A stretch of DNA of 64,000 nucleotides from Rhodobacteraceae bacterium LMO-JJ12 (GCA_021555075.1 JAKGBX010000001.1:2356001-2420000); one strand, 5' to 3'. Shown: positions 44,010 to 53,370, counted from the first letter of the stretch. Numbers and translations: made by a program. The notes: a model not told the origin generated them from the letters alone.

Positions 44010-44189
44010 ACTGAGAGATAGACGTTTCTTCTTGTCGGTTTAAAGCATTTCCGGGAAGATCGAACTACAGGAAGTGCCTTGGTTTTTCGGGTTCCCGCAT
44101 ATCATAGCCGCGAACGTCCATCGATTTTTTCTCGAAATACGATAGCAAAAGACCTTAACCTAGCGATCAAAACAGCTATACCCTTCTAT

Positions 44190-45005
44190 ATGAAAGCAAC
44201 TGAAAATAAAAAGTCGCGACGCTTACAGGCGATCCTAACGACACTCGAATCAAGGCCCGCAGCCCGGATCAGTGATTTGGCCGAAATGTTAGAGGTTTCC
44301 TCTGAAACCATTCGTCGCGACCTTCAAGAGCTCGAGGCCGAGGGGGAAATCCATCGGACTTATGGAGGTGCCGTACGGCAGGTGCATGCTGAACCAAGCC
44401 TGTTAGAACGGATGAAGCTGAACGCGGCCGAACGCAGTCGAATTGCGAAAGCTGCCGTAAGCTATCTTGGCGACGCAGGACATATTTTCATCGGTGGTGG
44501 TTCAACGGCGGTCCATTTTTCGCGGGCGCTTAGCCAGAATATGGATCGTCAGATCATAGCAATCACCATCTCATTCTCGGTCGCCGAAGAACTTGGGCGT
44601 AACCCCAACATTCAGGTCGTCATGCTCCCCGGCATTTTCGACCCTAAGGAAAGGATCGTTCACGGCCCCGAAACCCTTGCCGGTATTGAAAGGTTTCGCG
44701 CATCGATTACAATCATCAGCGCCTCTGCAGCCGACTATGTCGGACTAAGCGAGGGAATCTTGAATTATGCTCATAGCCATGCGGCAATGATCGAGAACGC
44801 AGACAAAACGCTTATACTCATGGAAAGCCAAAAGTTTGGACGGCGCGCCCTGTCACAGATTTCTTCATGGTCGGAACGGAACCACTTGCTCACCGACCGC
44901 GCCCCAACCGACGAGATTCAAACAGCAATAGCGCGTGCAGGCGCAAGAATTGATATTCTGCCGCCAAACGACCTTGATGATGTAACCGCCACACAACAGC
45001 AATGA
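44190..45005 (+). CDS. DeoR-family transcriptional regulator
   Basis: 271 residues from ATG 44190; a longer frame from 44079 exists, and neither start has a strong ribosome-binding site. HTH ISDLAEMLEVSSETIRRDLQ near residue 24 and a sensor domain with IGGGSTAVHFS and SQKFGRRAL. Follows the PLP enzyme gene by 180 bases in the same direction. Second DeoR protein of the island, about 29% in from neither edge but closing its right end. Confidence 0.87.
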   Translation: MKATENKKSRRLQAILTTLESRPAARISDLAEMLEVSSETIRRDLQELEAEGEIHRTYGGAVRQVHAEPSLLERMKLNAAERSRIAKAAVSYLGDAGHIFIGGGSTAVHFSRALSQNMDRQIIAITISFSVAEELGRNPNIQVVMLPGIFDPKERIVHGPETLAGIERFRASITIISASAADYVGLSEGILNYAHSHAAMIENADKTLILMESQKFGRRALSQISSWSERNHLLTDRAPTDEIQTAIARAGARIDILPPNDLDDVTATQQQ

Positions 45006-45113
45006 TGCACCAAAGTTGGCGATCTTATCGTCAAAATCATGAGGGCAACATTGACGTCAGGCGGACATGCACTGCATTCTAGGGTATCTAAAACCACTGA
45101 CCATTTTGTCACA

Positions 45114-45258
45114 TTAGCTGCACTCGCCCGGCGACGCGGCGACGGCTTGATTGGCCTTGAAATTGTCGCGTGAGTAAAGGTAGCGCTCCCGGTTGAAATG
45201 GTTGCAGACAGAGGCATGAACGGCGGCGAATTTCTGCAAACTTCGCATGCGCTGGAAC
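45114..45258 (-). pseudogene. IS6-family transposase, C-terminal remnant (copy C)
   Basis: Minus strand RMRSLQKFAAVHASVCNHFN, then RERYLYSRDNFKANQA, then a stop at 45114. Only the last 45 or so residues remain. It is cut by an IS3 end at 45259. Same orientation as the other three IS6 remnants. Confidence 0.75.
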
Positions 45259-45440
45259 TGAACCGCTCCGGGTCTTCCGGAGGCTCCAAATCGAGGAAGA
45301 ATTGGAGCCATGGAAAAAGACAACAGAGCGAACCGCTATTCACCTGAGACACGCGCGAGAGCCGTGCGGATAGTGCTCGACAATCAGGGTAAATGCGAAA
45401 GACAGTCGGCAGCGATCAAGGCGATTGCGCCGTCCCACAT
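45259..45440 (+). pseudogene. IS3-family left end and OrfA fragment
   Basis: Starts with TGAACCGCTCCGGGTCTTCC, typical of an IS3-group terminal repeat, then an OrfA start at 45310 (MEKDNRANRYSPETRARAVR, IVLDNQGK). Homology stops after about 43 codons, where a serine-recombinase fragment begins. Confidence 0.6.
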
Positions 45441-45584
45441 GACGCGCGTTCTACGGCTGCCGTTACTTGCGCCCGACGTCGTCGAGGCAATCCTGGCCAG
45501 GCAGCACGGTTTGGACGTGATGCTAGCGCAACTTTTAGAGCCGTTCCCGGCAACTGGGAGCAGCAGCAAGACCTGTTCGGCTAA
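45441..45584 (+). pseudogene. Serine recombinase C-terminal remnant
   Basis: TRVLRLPLLAPDVVEAILAR, followed after a frameshift by GNWEQQQDLFG and stop, matches the conserved C-terminal tail of large serine recombinases of alphaproteobacteria (xRLAFLAPDIVEAIL... W..Q...L). The catalytic domain is absent. Confidence 0.55.
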
Positions 45585-45711
45585 TGCGAGCGGCCCAAAG
45601 CGGACAAATCCTAAGATTTTTCAGCCTTGCGGGGTATTCTGCCACTAGGCACCTTAAAGGCGATCAAATTCTTTTATCAAACGCTCGTTCTTTATATAAA
45701 TCTGTCTGGCA

Positions 45712-46548
45712 TCAGCGCAAAACAACGCCCAAAATAGCCCTCGCTTCAGTGGGGGTCGCGATCTGACGACCAAGTGCTGTGGTAAGCGTCACAATTTCGG
45801 CTACCAGTTGCGCATTTGAGGCCGCCAGCTGACCCTTGTGCAAGTAAACATTGTCTTCAAACCCTACCCGCAAGCCGTCGGCGCCCATCAACGCCGCAAT
45901 TGCCAACATCCTCCGTTGATGACGGCCGATGGCAGTCACCGTCCAACGCACATCGCTGGGCAATGGACGCAGAAGTGCGGGGATTGCTTCGGGTACCGCG
46001 TCGATTCCACCTGGTACACCCAGCACTAAGTTGACGTTTAACGGGCCTTTCAGATGCCCCTCTTTGAGCATACGCGCGGCTGCGACAGAATGACCAACGT
46101 CAAACAACTCGATCTCAGGTACGACGCCCATGCCATATGCTTTCGCTGCCGAAGAAATGCTGTCGGGGCGAGAGGTCAGGAACATGTCATCGCCAAAGTT
46201 CATCGACCCAGTTTCCAGCGAACACATGTCAGGGCCAGCTTCGAGTGCTTGGGTGCGTTCGTCAATTGACATCCAAACTGCACCACCGGTTGAAACCATG
46301 ATGATTGGGTCCGCCTTGGCACGGATCGATTTAATAGCACTTGCAAAAACGTCTGGATCGCCGGTAGGAGTTCCATCATTTTGTCGAGCATGCAAATGGA
46401 CTACCGAGGCCCCCGCTGCCACTGCTTCCAGGGATGCTGTGGAAATTTCGTCTGGGGTGAAAGGCACACCGGGATGATGATCACGGGTCACCTCCGCGCC
46501 GACAGGGGCCACCGTGATGACGATTGGCATACTGTCCCATTTGCTCAT
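45712..46548 (-). CDS. Beta-keto acid cleavage enzyme (BKACE, DUF849)
   Basis: 278 residues from ATG 46548 (AGGAGACC upstream). BKACE enzymes condense a beta-keto acid with acetyl-CoA to give acetoacetate and a new acyl-CoA, using a zinc ion. The HxH zinc motif appears in VVHLHARQNDG; ITVAPVGAEVTRDHHPGVPF at the start and VNLVLGVPGG in the centre fit the family. Last gene of the leftward FAH-pot operon. Substrate unknown. Confidence 0.88.
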   Translation of the reverse strand: MSKWDSMPIVITVAPVGAEVTRDHHPGVPFTPDEISTASLEAVAAGASVVHLHARQNDGTPTGDPDVFASAIKSIRAKADPIIMVSTGGAVWMSIDERTQALEAGPDMCSLETGSMNFGDDMFLTSRPDSISSAAKAYGMGVVPEIELFDVGHSVAAARMLKEGHLKGPLNVNLVLGVPGGIDAVPEAIPALLRPLPSDVRWTVTAIGRHQRRMLAIAALMGADGLRVGFEDNVYLHKGQLAASNAQLVAEIVTLTTALGRQIATPTEARAILGVVLR

Positions 46549-46625
46549 GTTGGTCTCCTGAATATGTATAGGGCGGCACATACTTCCAGCGTTGCATCTC
46601 TGATCCGTAAGATCGTCTCGAGATC

Positions 46626-47405
46626 CTAGTGCCGTTTGTTTATTGTGCTGCGTAGCAACTTCGTCAGATCAGCCGACGCCGATAGTGCGGCCCGAACATC
46701 GTTAGCTTTGGCGGAAATTGACATGTTTTCTGCCCGTGCGATAATGCCTATCGTGAACATCAAAGTGTCACCTGGTCCGAAAATTGGCGCGGCCACGCTT
46801 CGAAAGTCCACCTCAAGTTCCTCGTCAGAAGCGGCCCATCCCTGATGCTTTACCTGATCGATTTCGGCGCGTAGTGTATCACCGTCTACGATAGTCTTTT
46901 CCGTAAACCGATGTAGTGGTTCTTCTAGCAAGTTTCCGACCAGATCGTGTTCGGAGAAGGCCAACAAAACCTTTCCCTGTGCCGACGCGTGTGGAGGCAA
47001 GGTAGCACCGGACTTTGACGAGATGTCGACAATTGCATCGCCACGATAATTCTCCAAAACGCGTAGGTTTCGGTCTTCGACAATCGACAGCACAACCGAA
47101 TGGCCAAGTTTGTCACGTAAAAGGCCCAACATGGTGCGGGTCGCGATCAACCACGGCAGATTATCTGCGCTCATCTGTCCCAGTAAGAATAGACGCGTAC
47201 TTGCTCGGTATTTCGAAGCCTCTTCAAGTTGTTCTACATAGTTCAATGCACACAGGGTTGTTAAATGCCGATGCACGCGTGCTTTGGGTATGCCAGTAGA
47301 CTTCGCCAGTTCGGTCACGCCGCGCGGTCCGTTCGATCTGGCAAGTTCTTCCAAGATGGCAAATGAAGACGCTACAGCTTCGATCAACTCAGCTCTCCAT
47401 ACCAA
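46626..47405 (-). CDS. IclR-family transcriptional regulator
   Basis: 259 residues. HTH GVTELAKSTGIPKARVHRHL (about residues 29-48) and the IclR effector domain (LPPHASAQGKVLLAF, QGWAASDEELEVDFRSVAAP). Its start overlaps the hydrolase stop by 17 bases, so it is part of the operon it probably regulates. Confidence 0.92.
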   Translation of the reverse strand: MVWRAELIEAVASSFAILEELARSNGPRGVTELAKSTGIPKARVHRHLTTLCALNYVEQLEEASKYRASTRLFLLGQMSADNLPWLIATRTMLGLLRDKLGHSVVLSIVEDRNLRVLENYRGDAIVDISSKSGATLPPHASAQGKVLLAFSEHDLVGNLLEEPLHRFTEKTIVDGDTLRAEIDQVKHQGWAASDEELEVDFRSVAAPIFGPGDTLMFTIGIIARAENMSISAKANDVRAALSASADLTKLLRSTINKRH

Positions 47406-48297
47406 TAAGTTGTTTCGGGTTCTCAGAAATCATCTTGGTGATATCGTCGTCCGAATATCCAAGGTCAAGAAGAATACCAATCGTTGCCCTGAACCCCTCG
47501 ACCGGGGTGCAGTTTGGCAGTTGGCCAAGATCCGATCCCAGAATGGTCTTTGCTATCGTACCTGCATCGATCATCGCCTTAAGGTTTTCGGGTTCATATA
47601 TCTTGTCATCTTCGGTGCCCACCCACATGCACATAGAATGCTCGACATAGGCGCCAAAATCAGTCAGTGCGCGCAGGTCATCGAGTGAACCATCGATGAT
47701 ATAGGTCGGATGATTGACCAGAAGCCGTTGCACCCCGCGCCTGCGCGCCTCTGAAAAGATTGGCCAGATCTCCGAAATGTGGATATGTCCGGCTGACAGG
47801 ACAGCATCATGCTTTGCGATCAGATCCAGGATCAATTTCAGGCTGTCACGCAATGATCCATCCGGATTGAACAGCATCACCGGCTCTGCCGGGAGCGACA
47901 GCAAGCCCGGAGGCGGAAACTCTTTTCCCGGTGCGGCTTCGTGGTTGTGACGGATGTTGTTTTCGGAATGGAACGTAGGCAGCCAGATGATACGCGCGCC
48001 CAGCCGAAGCCCATGATCGACGGCATGAGGGTTCAACCCGCCAGTCGGATTGTTAGTCGGTACACCGGCCAGCATTGTCACATGTTGAGTCGGGATATGC
48101 TTGTTGATGATATGAGCTAATGGGCAGGCCCCATAGAAATGGTCCTTTACCAGCACCGCTTCAAGACCAGCGGCATCCGCTTCGCGAATTGCCTCAACAT
48201 GATCCAGTTTGCGAGACATCACCGATGGACCGCTATGGCAGTGCAAGTCAAGTGCGCCACGCAACAGGCCATTGATGCGATCCATATTATCGCTCAT
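47389..48297 (-). CDS. Metal-dependent hydrolase (amidohydrolase-like, DUF6282-type)
   Basis: 302 residues from ATG 48297 with GGGGGG upstream. Metal-ligand-like motifs in order: LDLHCHSGPS, VKDHFYG, SAGHIHISE, LVNHPTYI and ILGSDLGQ, resembling a TIM-barrel metallo-hydrolase. Reaction unknown. In an operon with FAH-family and BKACE enzymes, it may open a ring or hydrolyse an amide or lactone. Confidence 0.75.
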   Translation of the reverse strand: MSDNMDRINGLLRGALDLHCHSGPSVMSRKLDHVEAIREADAAGLEAVLVKDHFYGACPLAHIINKHIPTQHVTMLAGVPTNNPTGGLNPHAVDHGLRLGARIIWLPTFHSENNIRHNHEAAPGKEFPPPGLLSLPAEPVMLFNPDGSLRDSLKLILDLIAKHDAVLSAGHIHISEIWPIFSEARRRGVQRLLVNHPTYIIDGSLDDLRALTDFGAYVEHSMCMWVGTEDDKIYEPENLKAMIDAGTIAKTILGSDLGQLPNCTPVEGFRATIGILLDLGYSDDDITKMISENPKQLIGMES

Positions 48298-49117
48298 CAG
48301 TTTTCCCCCCTGAGAACATTTCGAATATTCGGCTCTTACCCTGTACGAGGACGGCCACCACAAGGATCAGAACCGTCAGCAACGTCAGTGTCGTGCCGAT
48401 GGCTGCGATTTTCGGATCAAGATCCTGACGCAATGAATTGAACATGCGTTGTGTCAGCGTTGTATTGGCCCCGCCACCGATAAAGTTGGTCACCACAATT
48501 TCATCAAACGATGTCAGGAACGCAAATAGGGCGCTGGCGACCATAGCGCCTGTGATCTGCGGCAGGACAACAGTTATGAACGCGCGCAGCGGGTGAGCTC
48601 CTAGGCTGATCGCTGCATTGAACTGGTTCAGGTCGAAATGGCGCAGCGCCGCTGACATGGTCAGCACAACGAACGGAAGCGCCAACATGGTATGGGCCAG
48701 AACGATACCGGTAAACGTGGCGATCAGGCCCAGCGGCGCAAATGTGATGAAGATCGCGATGCCGATGACCACGCCCGGTACCATCAATGGTGTCGCGAAA
48801 AACGCGTTTTGCAAGGGGCTTAACCCACTGCCGCGCTGCTTGGCCGCAAGAGCGACCATCGTCCCGAGTGCCGTCGCCAACACCGCACAGGTCAGTCCGA
48901 TCTTCAACGACACCAATGAGGACCGCAGCCAAATGGGCGAATCCCAAAGTGCTGCATACCAGCGAAAAGAAAACTCGGTTGGCGGGAAATGCAGATAGGC
49001 TGAATCCGACAATGACATCAGAACGACGATGACCGAAGGCAGGATCAGAAAACCGATCGCCAAAAAGCCGAAAAGCTGCAGGCCCCATCCCCGCCCTGGT
49101 CTTGTTTCTAATGCCAT
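48287..49117 (-). CDS. Spermidine/putrescine-type ABC transporter permease (PotC-like)
   Basis: 276 residues from ATG 49117. Inner-membrane permease with about six helices; coupling loop FNAAISLGAHPLRAFITVVL. Overlaps the previous permease stop by 10 bases and the next start by 11. Actual substrate unknown; the family carries polyamines, Fe(III) chelates and other small cations. Confidence 0.87.
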   Translation of the reverse strand: MALETRPGRGWGLQLFGFLAIGFLILPSVIVVLMSLSDSAYLHFPPTEFSFRWYAALWDSPIWLRSSLVSLKIGLTCAVLATALGTMVALAAKQRGSGLSPLQNAFFATPLMVPGVVIGIAIFITFAPLGLIATFTGIVLAHTMLALPFVVLTMSAALRHFDLNQFNAAISLGAHPLRAFITVVLPQITGAMVASALFAFLTSFDEIVVTNFIGGGANTTLTQRMFNSLRQDLDPKIAAIGTTLTLLTVLILVVAVLVQGKSRIFEMFSGGKTDER

Positions 49118-49959
49118 AGTCTTTGCACCCGTGCTGCCAAACCATATAACGCCATCAACGCAATGCCGCTGAGAAGCAACAGCAGCAATCCCATTGAACT
49201 GGCAACTGCCCAATCCGGATAAAGGCTCAAGCTGCGTTCAATCACCATCGAAATCACCGGGGCTTTGCCCCCGCCAAGGACGATCGGGATAATGTAGAAT
49301 CCAAGGCTCAGCATCATCACGATGACACAGGCCGACACCAGGCCGGAAATCGTCAGTGGAAAGAACACGGTCCAGAACGCAACCATCGGGCGTGCACCCA
49401 GCGATATGGCCGCTTTGGCGTAGTCAGGCTTTACTCCGGACATCGAAGCGAGGACCGGAAAGACGAAAAACGGCAGCATGATATGCACCATGCCAATGAC
49501 GACTGCCGTCTGCGAATTCATGAATGAAACCGGTGCCAGCGGTGGGGCTATCGCCTGCAACGCATTCACCAGCACACCGTCGCGTTGCAAGATAACCACC
49601 CAAGCATAGGTTCGCACCAGGGTTGAAGTCCAGAATGGAAACAGGATCAGGAATTTCAGCACGTATGACATGAGCGGTGGCGCGCAATGCACCATATAGG
49701 CCAGCGGATATCCGACAAGCGCGGTGACGATCAACACTTTGGCCGTCAGTGCGGCAGTGTTCAGTATCGCACTGGAAAAGACTGGCCCGGAACCGACAGA
49801 GACAATGGTATCAAGACTGGGTTGCCCTGCCTTTGAAAACGCCTGCACGATGACCCAGAGCAGGGGATAATAGCATACCGCCAAAAGCAGGATCACGGCA
49901 GGTGCCACCAAGGCGGCGCGCCGCATGTCCCAGCCGGTAAACACGGACCCGACCGACAT
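49108..49959 (-). CDS. Spermidine/putrescine-type ABC transporter permease (PotB-like)
   Basis: 283 residues, about six helices, coupling loop YAKAAISLGARPMVAFWTVF and FWTSTLVRTYAWVVIL typical of PotB. Its ATG overlaps the ATPase stop by one base. Partner of the PotC-like permease. Confidence 0.88.
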   Translation of the reverse strand: MSVGSVFTGWDMRRAALVAPAVILLLAVCYYPLLWVIVQAFSKAGQPSLDTIVSVGSGPVFSSAILNTAALTAKVLIVTALVGYPLAYMVHCAPPLMSYVLKFLILFPFWTSTLVRTYAWVVILQRDGVLVNALQAIAPPLAPVSFMNSQTAVVIGMVHIMLPFFVFPVLASMSGVKPDYAKAAISLGARPMVAFWTVFFPLTISGLVSACVIVMMLSLGFYIIPIVLGGGKAPVISMVIERSLSLYPDWAVASSMGLLLLLLSGIALMALYGLAARVQRLWH

Positions 49960-51035
49960 TACCCCTTCTCCGGAACGAGTGTGATGTCGGACATGTCGAC
50001 ATGCAGGGAAATCGGTTCGTTAATGGCAGGTAGATTACCCATCGACGCAGCCCGATTAAGGCAACGAAACGGCAATACATGGCCATGAAAATCAGCCGAT
50101 CCCAAAACAGTTTCACCCTGGAAATACAGACTTTGTAAACTGCTTTCGAGAACCGCCGCGTCAGGCGGCGCGGTTCCGGTGGCAATCTGCATCTGTTCTG
50201 GGCGCAAAACCGCCAGATATTTACCATCGGTGCAGTCGGGTAAAGCAGATGTCACCACCCCACCGGGGAGCGTGATCCGGCCATGTTTGACCGTTGCAGG
50301 TAGGAATGCGGCCTCGCCGATAAAATCGGCCACGAACCGACTGCGCGGGTGGTTATATATGTCTTGTGGCGAGCCAAGTTGTGCGATCTTGCCTGCATTC
50401 ATCACTGCGATCCGGTCGGAAATAGTCAACGCTTCGCGTTGATCGTGTGTGACATAGATTGTCGTCACGCCTGTGGCATCATGGATGCGGCGAATCTCGA
50501 TCAACATCTCCTCGCGCAGTTTCTTGTCCAATGCCGACAACGGTTCATCCATCAGCAGAACGGATGGATTGCTGGCCAATGCGCGCGCAATCGCAACCCT
50601 TTGTTGTTGACCGCCAGACAGTTGATCCGGCTTACGATCGCCGTAGTCTTCCAATCGCACCAATTGCAGAAGCTCGGCCACTTTTTCGTCTTGGTCTTTG
50701 CGCGAACTGCCTCGAATGCTCAGCGGATAACCGATGTTCTTGCGCACGCTCATATGCGGAAACAGCGCGTAGCTCTGAAACACCACCCCCATGTTCCGGC
50801 GATGCGGCGGCACCTTGTTAATCAGGGTGCCGTCTTGGGTGATCTCCCCTTCGTTACTGGAAACGAACCCGGCGATGGACATCAGCAGAGTGGTCTTGCC
50901 CGACCCCGACGGCCCCAAGAGCGAGACGAATTCACCTGGCTCAGTGTACAAGCTGACGTTGTCTAGCACCGTCAGCTTGCCATATTTTACCGTGAGGTCT
51001 TTGACGTCCAACACACTGGGAGTTCGCTTTAGCAT
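49959..51035 (-). CDS. Spermidine/putrescine-type ABC transporter ATP-binding protein (PotA-like)
   Basis: 358 residues: Walker A GPSGSGKTT near 41, signature LSGGQQQRVAIARAL near 138, Walker B VLLMDEPLSALD, and a C-terminal TOBE-like domain. Lies 24 bases after the binding protein. Confidence 0.9.
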   Translation of the reverse strand: MLKRTPSVLDVKDLTVKYGKLTVLDNVSLYTEPGEFVSLLGPSGSGKTTLLMSIAGFVSSNEGEITQDGTLINKVPPHRRNMGVVFQSYALFPHMSVRKNIGYPLSIRGSSRKDQDEKVAELLQLVRLEDYGDRKPDQLSGGQQQRVAIARALASNPSVLLMDEPLSALDKKLREEMLIEIRRIHDATGVTTIYVTHDQREALTISDRIAVMNAGKIAQLGSPQDIYNHPRSRFVADFIGEAAFLPATVKHGRITLPGGVVTSALPDCTDGKYLAVLRPEQMQIATGTAPPDAAVLESSLQSLYFQGETVLGSADFHGHVLPFRCLNRAASMGNLPAINEPISLHVDMSDITLVPEKG

Positions 51036-51059
51036 GGGTTTGTCCTTGCCTCTGTCTGG

Positions 51060-52082
51060 TTATTGAACAAGCGCCTGCCAGCGGACCTGCACGTCAACCA
51101 TCTTGTCGCCCCAAAAATCGGGATCGATCAAGACCTGCTTTTTCAGGTTCTCTGCTGACGAGATGACGCCAGCCATTTCCTCGTCGGTCAACGTCCCCAG
51201 TTCGAACGCCTTTAGGTTGATCGGTCCGTTGGCCGAGTGCTTGGGCAGGTTGGCCTGCAATTCCGGTGAGACGAACAACGCCATCGCCCTCATCGCGGCC
51301 TCCTTGTTTTTTGCCCCTTTCGGAATGACCAGACAATCGGCATTCAGCACCCCGCCTTCCAACGTGAAGTCGACCGGCGCACCATCGTTTTTGAGCGTTG
51401 TGATACGGCCATTCCAACTGCTGCCAAAATCCACTTCGTTGTCGACCAGAAGCGTCGTCGCCTGCGTGCCGGTCCCCCACCACGCAGTGACATTGGGCTT
51501 CAACTCCTCCAATTTGGCAAAAGCCTTGTCGATATCCACCGGATAGACCTGATCTAGAGGCGTGCCATCCGCCATCGCGGCAATTGTCAGAGATTCGGAC
51601 GGAATGCTTCCGAGCGATCGTCGGCCCGGGAATTTCTCGACGTCGAAAAATTCCTGCCAGTTGGCCGGTACCTGTTGATCTGTTTTGGTGCTGTTGGCCA
51701 GCACTACGGAATAATAGAGAAATCCGACCCAGTCGTCGCGCACCAGCGCGGGGTCGATGCCATCGGTGCCAACGATACTGTAATCAATCGGTTCGAACAG
51801 GCCTTCCTTGGCCCCTGCGACGCATTCTTCGGCAGATAGATCAACCAGATCCCAATGCACCGCATTGCCGGTGACCTGTAAGCGGATGTCAGCAAGACCG
51901 GTGGACAGATTGTCTTCCTCGATGGTGATACCGAGCTGGTCTGCCGCGGGTTTAAAGAACGACGCGCGCAAGGCATCCTGATAACTACCGCCCCAAGCGG
52001 CGACTGTTATGGTGTCCGCGATCGCGGGCGTGGATAGTGCGAGCGGCGCCAGCAGAATGGTTGCGATTGCTCTCTTGTGCAT
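51060..52082 (-). CDS. Spermidine/putrescine-type ABC transporter substrate-binding protein
   Basis: 340 residues with signal peptide to about residue 22 (STPAIADT). ITVAAWGGSYQDALRASFF is the standard beginning of this binding-protein class (PotD/PotF and relatives, type II fold). Feeds PotABC-like genes downstream. Ligand unknown. Confidence 0.88.
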   Translation of the reverse strand: MHKRAIATILLAPLALSTPAIADTITVAAWGGSYQDALRASFFKPAADQLGITIEEDNLSTGLADIRLQVTGNAVHWDLVDLSAEECVAGAKEGLFEPIDYSIVGTDGIDPALVRDDWVGFLYYSVVLANSTKTDQQVPANWQEFFDVEKFPGRRSLGSIPSESLTIAAMADGTPLDQVYPVDIDKAFAKLEELKPNVTAWWGTGTQATTLLVDNEVDFGSSWNGRITTLKNDGAPVDFTLEGGVLNADCLVIPKGAKNKEAAMRAMALFVSPELQANLPKHSANGPINLKAFELGTLTDEEMAGVISSAENLKKQVLIDPDFWGDKMVDVQVRWQALVQ

Positions 52083-52100
52083 GATTTTTCCTTCCTGAAG

Positions 52101-53078
52101 TTATATCATTTTTACACTGTTGTTCAGCGCACCTATTTTTTCGATCCTAACCGAAACCGATTTGCAGCCGTTGCTCATGTCGGTGGCGACCTGTGGTGTA
52201 TCTCCGGTTTCTCCGCCCGGGTCCGACGCGGTACCCATAGATACGATATCGCCGGGGTTGAGTGTCTGATAATGTGACGCCCAAGACACCACGTCCGGCG
52301 TGTAGTGGGTCAGGTTCCGGGTGTTATCCGAATAGGCCAGCTCATCTTCCATCCAGCATTCCACGGCGAGCGCGTGCGGGTCTGGAATTTCGTCCGCCGT
52401 CACGATCCATGGGCCCATCGGTCCAAAGGTATCGGCCCCCTTGTAGCGCCCTGGATACGAGGAGTGGCTTTCGATCATCTCATACCCGCCGTCGTCGCCC
52501 ACCTTGGCTTCGCGCAGGTGAAAGGTGTCTTCCATACGCATTGATGCCGAGGTGACGTCATTGTGGATAGTATAGCCGAACACTGCTGTCCGACACTCGT
52601 CCGGGCTGGCATTTTTTAGCCGCTTGGCCAACACCACAGCAAGTTCCGGTTCAGGATAGGTGATACCATATTCCTTGCGCAGCTCAATCGGTTGGTCACA
52701 TCCGATCAATGCCGAAGTCGGTTTATTGAACAGTGCCGGATGCTTGGGCCCCGAAACAATATCCTTGGCAAAGGCCGTGTTGTTGTTGGCCACACAGACA
52801 ACGTTGGGATTGCTCAGGGGGGCCATCCATTGCGAGCCAAGCAGATCAAGACCACCTCCCTTCGTCCTAGCCAAAGCGTCTGCAACCTGTTCCGTCAGAG
52901 CAGGTGTCTCTCCCGCTGCCTGAACAAAAGCCTTCAATCCAAGATAGCCAATGGCAACAGCAAGATCTTCTTTACCCAGATCACGAAGCAGGTCCGCCAG
53001 CCCGACAAAGATTTCACCATCAGCGCTGGCTATGGCGGTTGGTCCCTGAACGGGCAAATTCACGACTGCAAGCTTCAT
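52101..53078 (-). CDS. Fumarylacetoacetate hydrolase (FAH) family protein
   Basis: 325 residues. FAH-fold metal site EPELAVVLAKR with downstream NDVTSASMRME, GPMGPWIVTADEI and NPGDIVSMGTASD. FAH-family members hydrolyse C-C bonds, decarboxylate or hydrate keto acids from aromatic and sugar-acid breakdown. AGGAGAGACAA precedes the ATG. First gene of the operon FAH, potDABC-like, hydrolase, iclR, BKACE. Confidence 0.9.
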   Translation of the reverse strand: MKLAVVNLPVQGPTAIASADGEIFVGLADLLRDLGKEDLAVAIGYLGLKAFVQAAGETPALTEQVADALARTKGGGLDLLGSQWMAPLSNPNVVCVANNNTAFAKDIVSGPKHPALFNKPTSALIGCDQPIELRKEYGITYPEPELAVVLAKRLKNASPDECRTAVFGYTIHNDVTSASMRMEDTFHLREAKVGDDGGYEMIESHSSYPGRYKGADTFGPMGPWIVTADEIPDPHALAVECWMEDELAYSDNTRNLTHYTPDVVSWASHYQTLNPGDIVSMGTASDPGGETGDTPQVATDMSNGCKSVSVRIEKIGALNNSVKMI

Positions 53079-53230
53079 TTGTCTCTCCTGACGATACAGT
53101 ATATCCTCTAGCGATACTAAAGGCGCAATTTATTCCGTGTCAATTTGATTCTGCGCAAGGGTTAGCTTTCAGCGTAAATTTGAATACACGAGCCCAGCTT
53201 TATGCAGTGCCCTGGACAAAAGAGACTGAG
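53079..53230 (-). promoter_or_regulatory. Promoter region of the FAH operon
   Basis: A direct repeat CGATAC occurs at 53092-53097 and 53112-53117, 20 bases apart, with a small palindrome GATA-CAGTA-TATC over the first copy. This is a possible IclR site; no clear -35/-10 pair. Confidence 0.35.
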
Positions 53231-53234
53231 GGAA

Positions 53235-53370
53235 ACGGTGGCCTTTTGGGTTCAAGAACGGGGCCAGGGATGGTTCCTCCTCGCCGCCATCGCACAGAAC
53301 CTCAAAAAGCTCGCCAAGCTCAGGCCCAAGACCATCCAGAAAGAGGCCATAGCATCATCTGAGCCACCCA
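53235..53370 (+). pseudogene. Transposase C-terminal remnant (IS1182/IS5-like)
   Basis: In one frame the translation GWFLLAAIAQNLKKLAKLRP resembles the conserved C-terminal helix of DDE transposases of the IS1182 or IS5 type (usually QxxLxAxAQNLKRLxK). Catalytic residues are absent. Family not certain. Confidence 0.4.
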
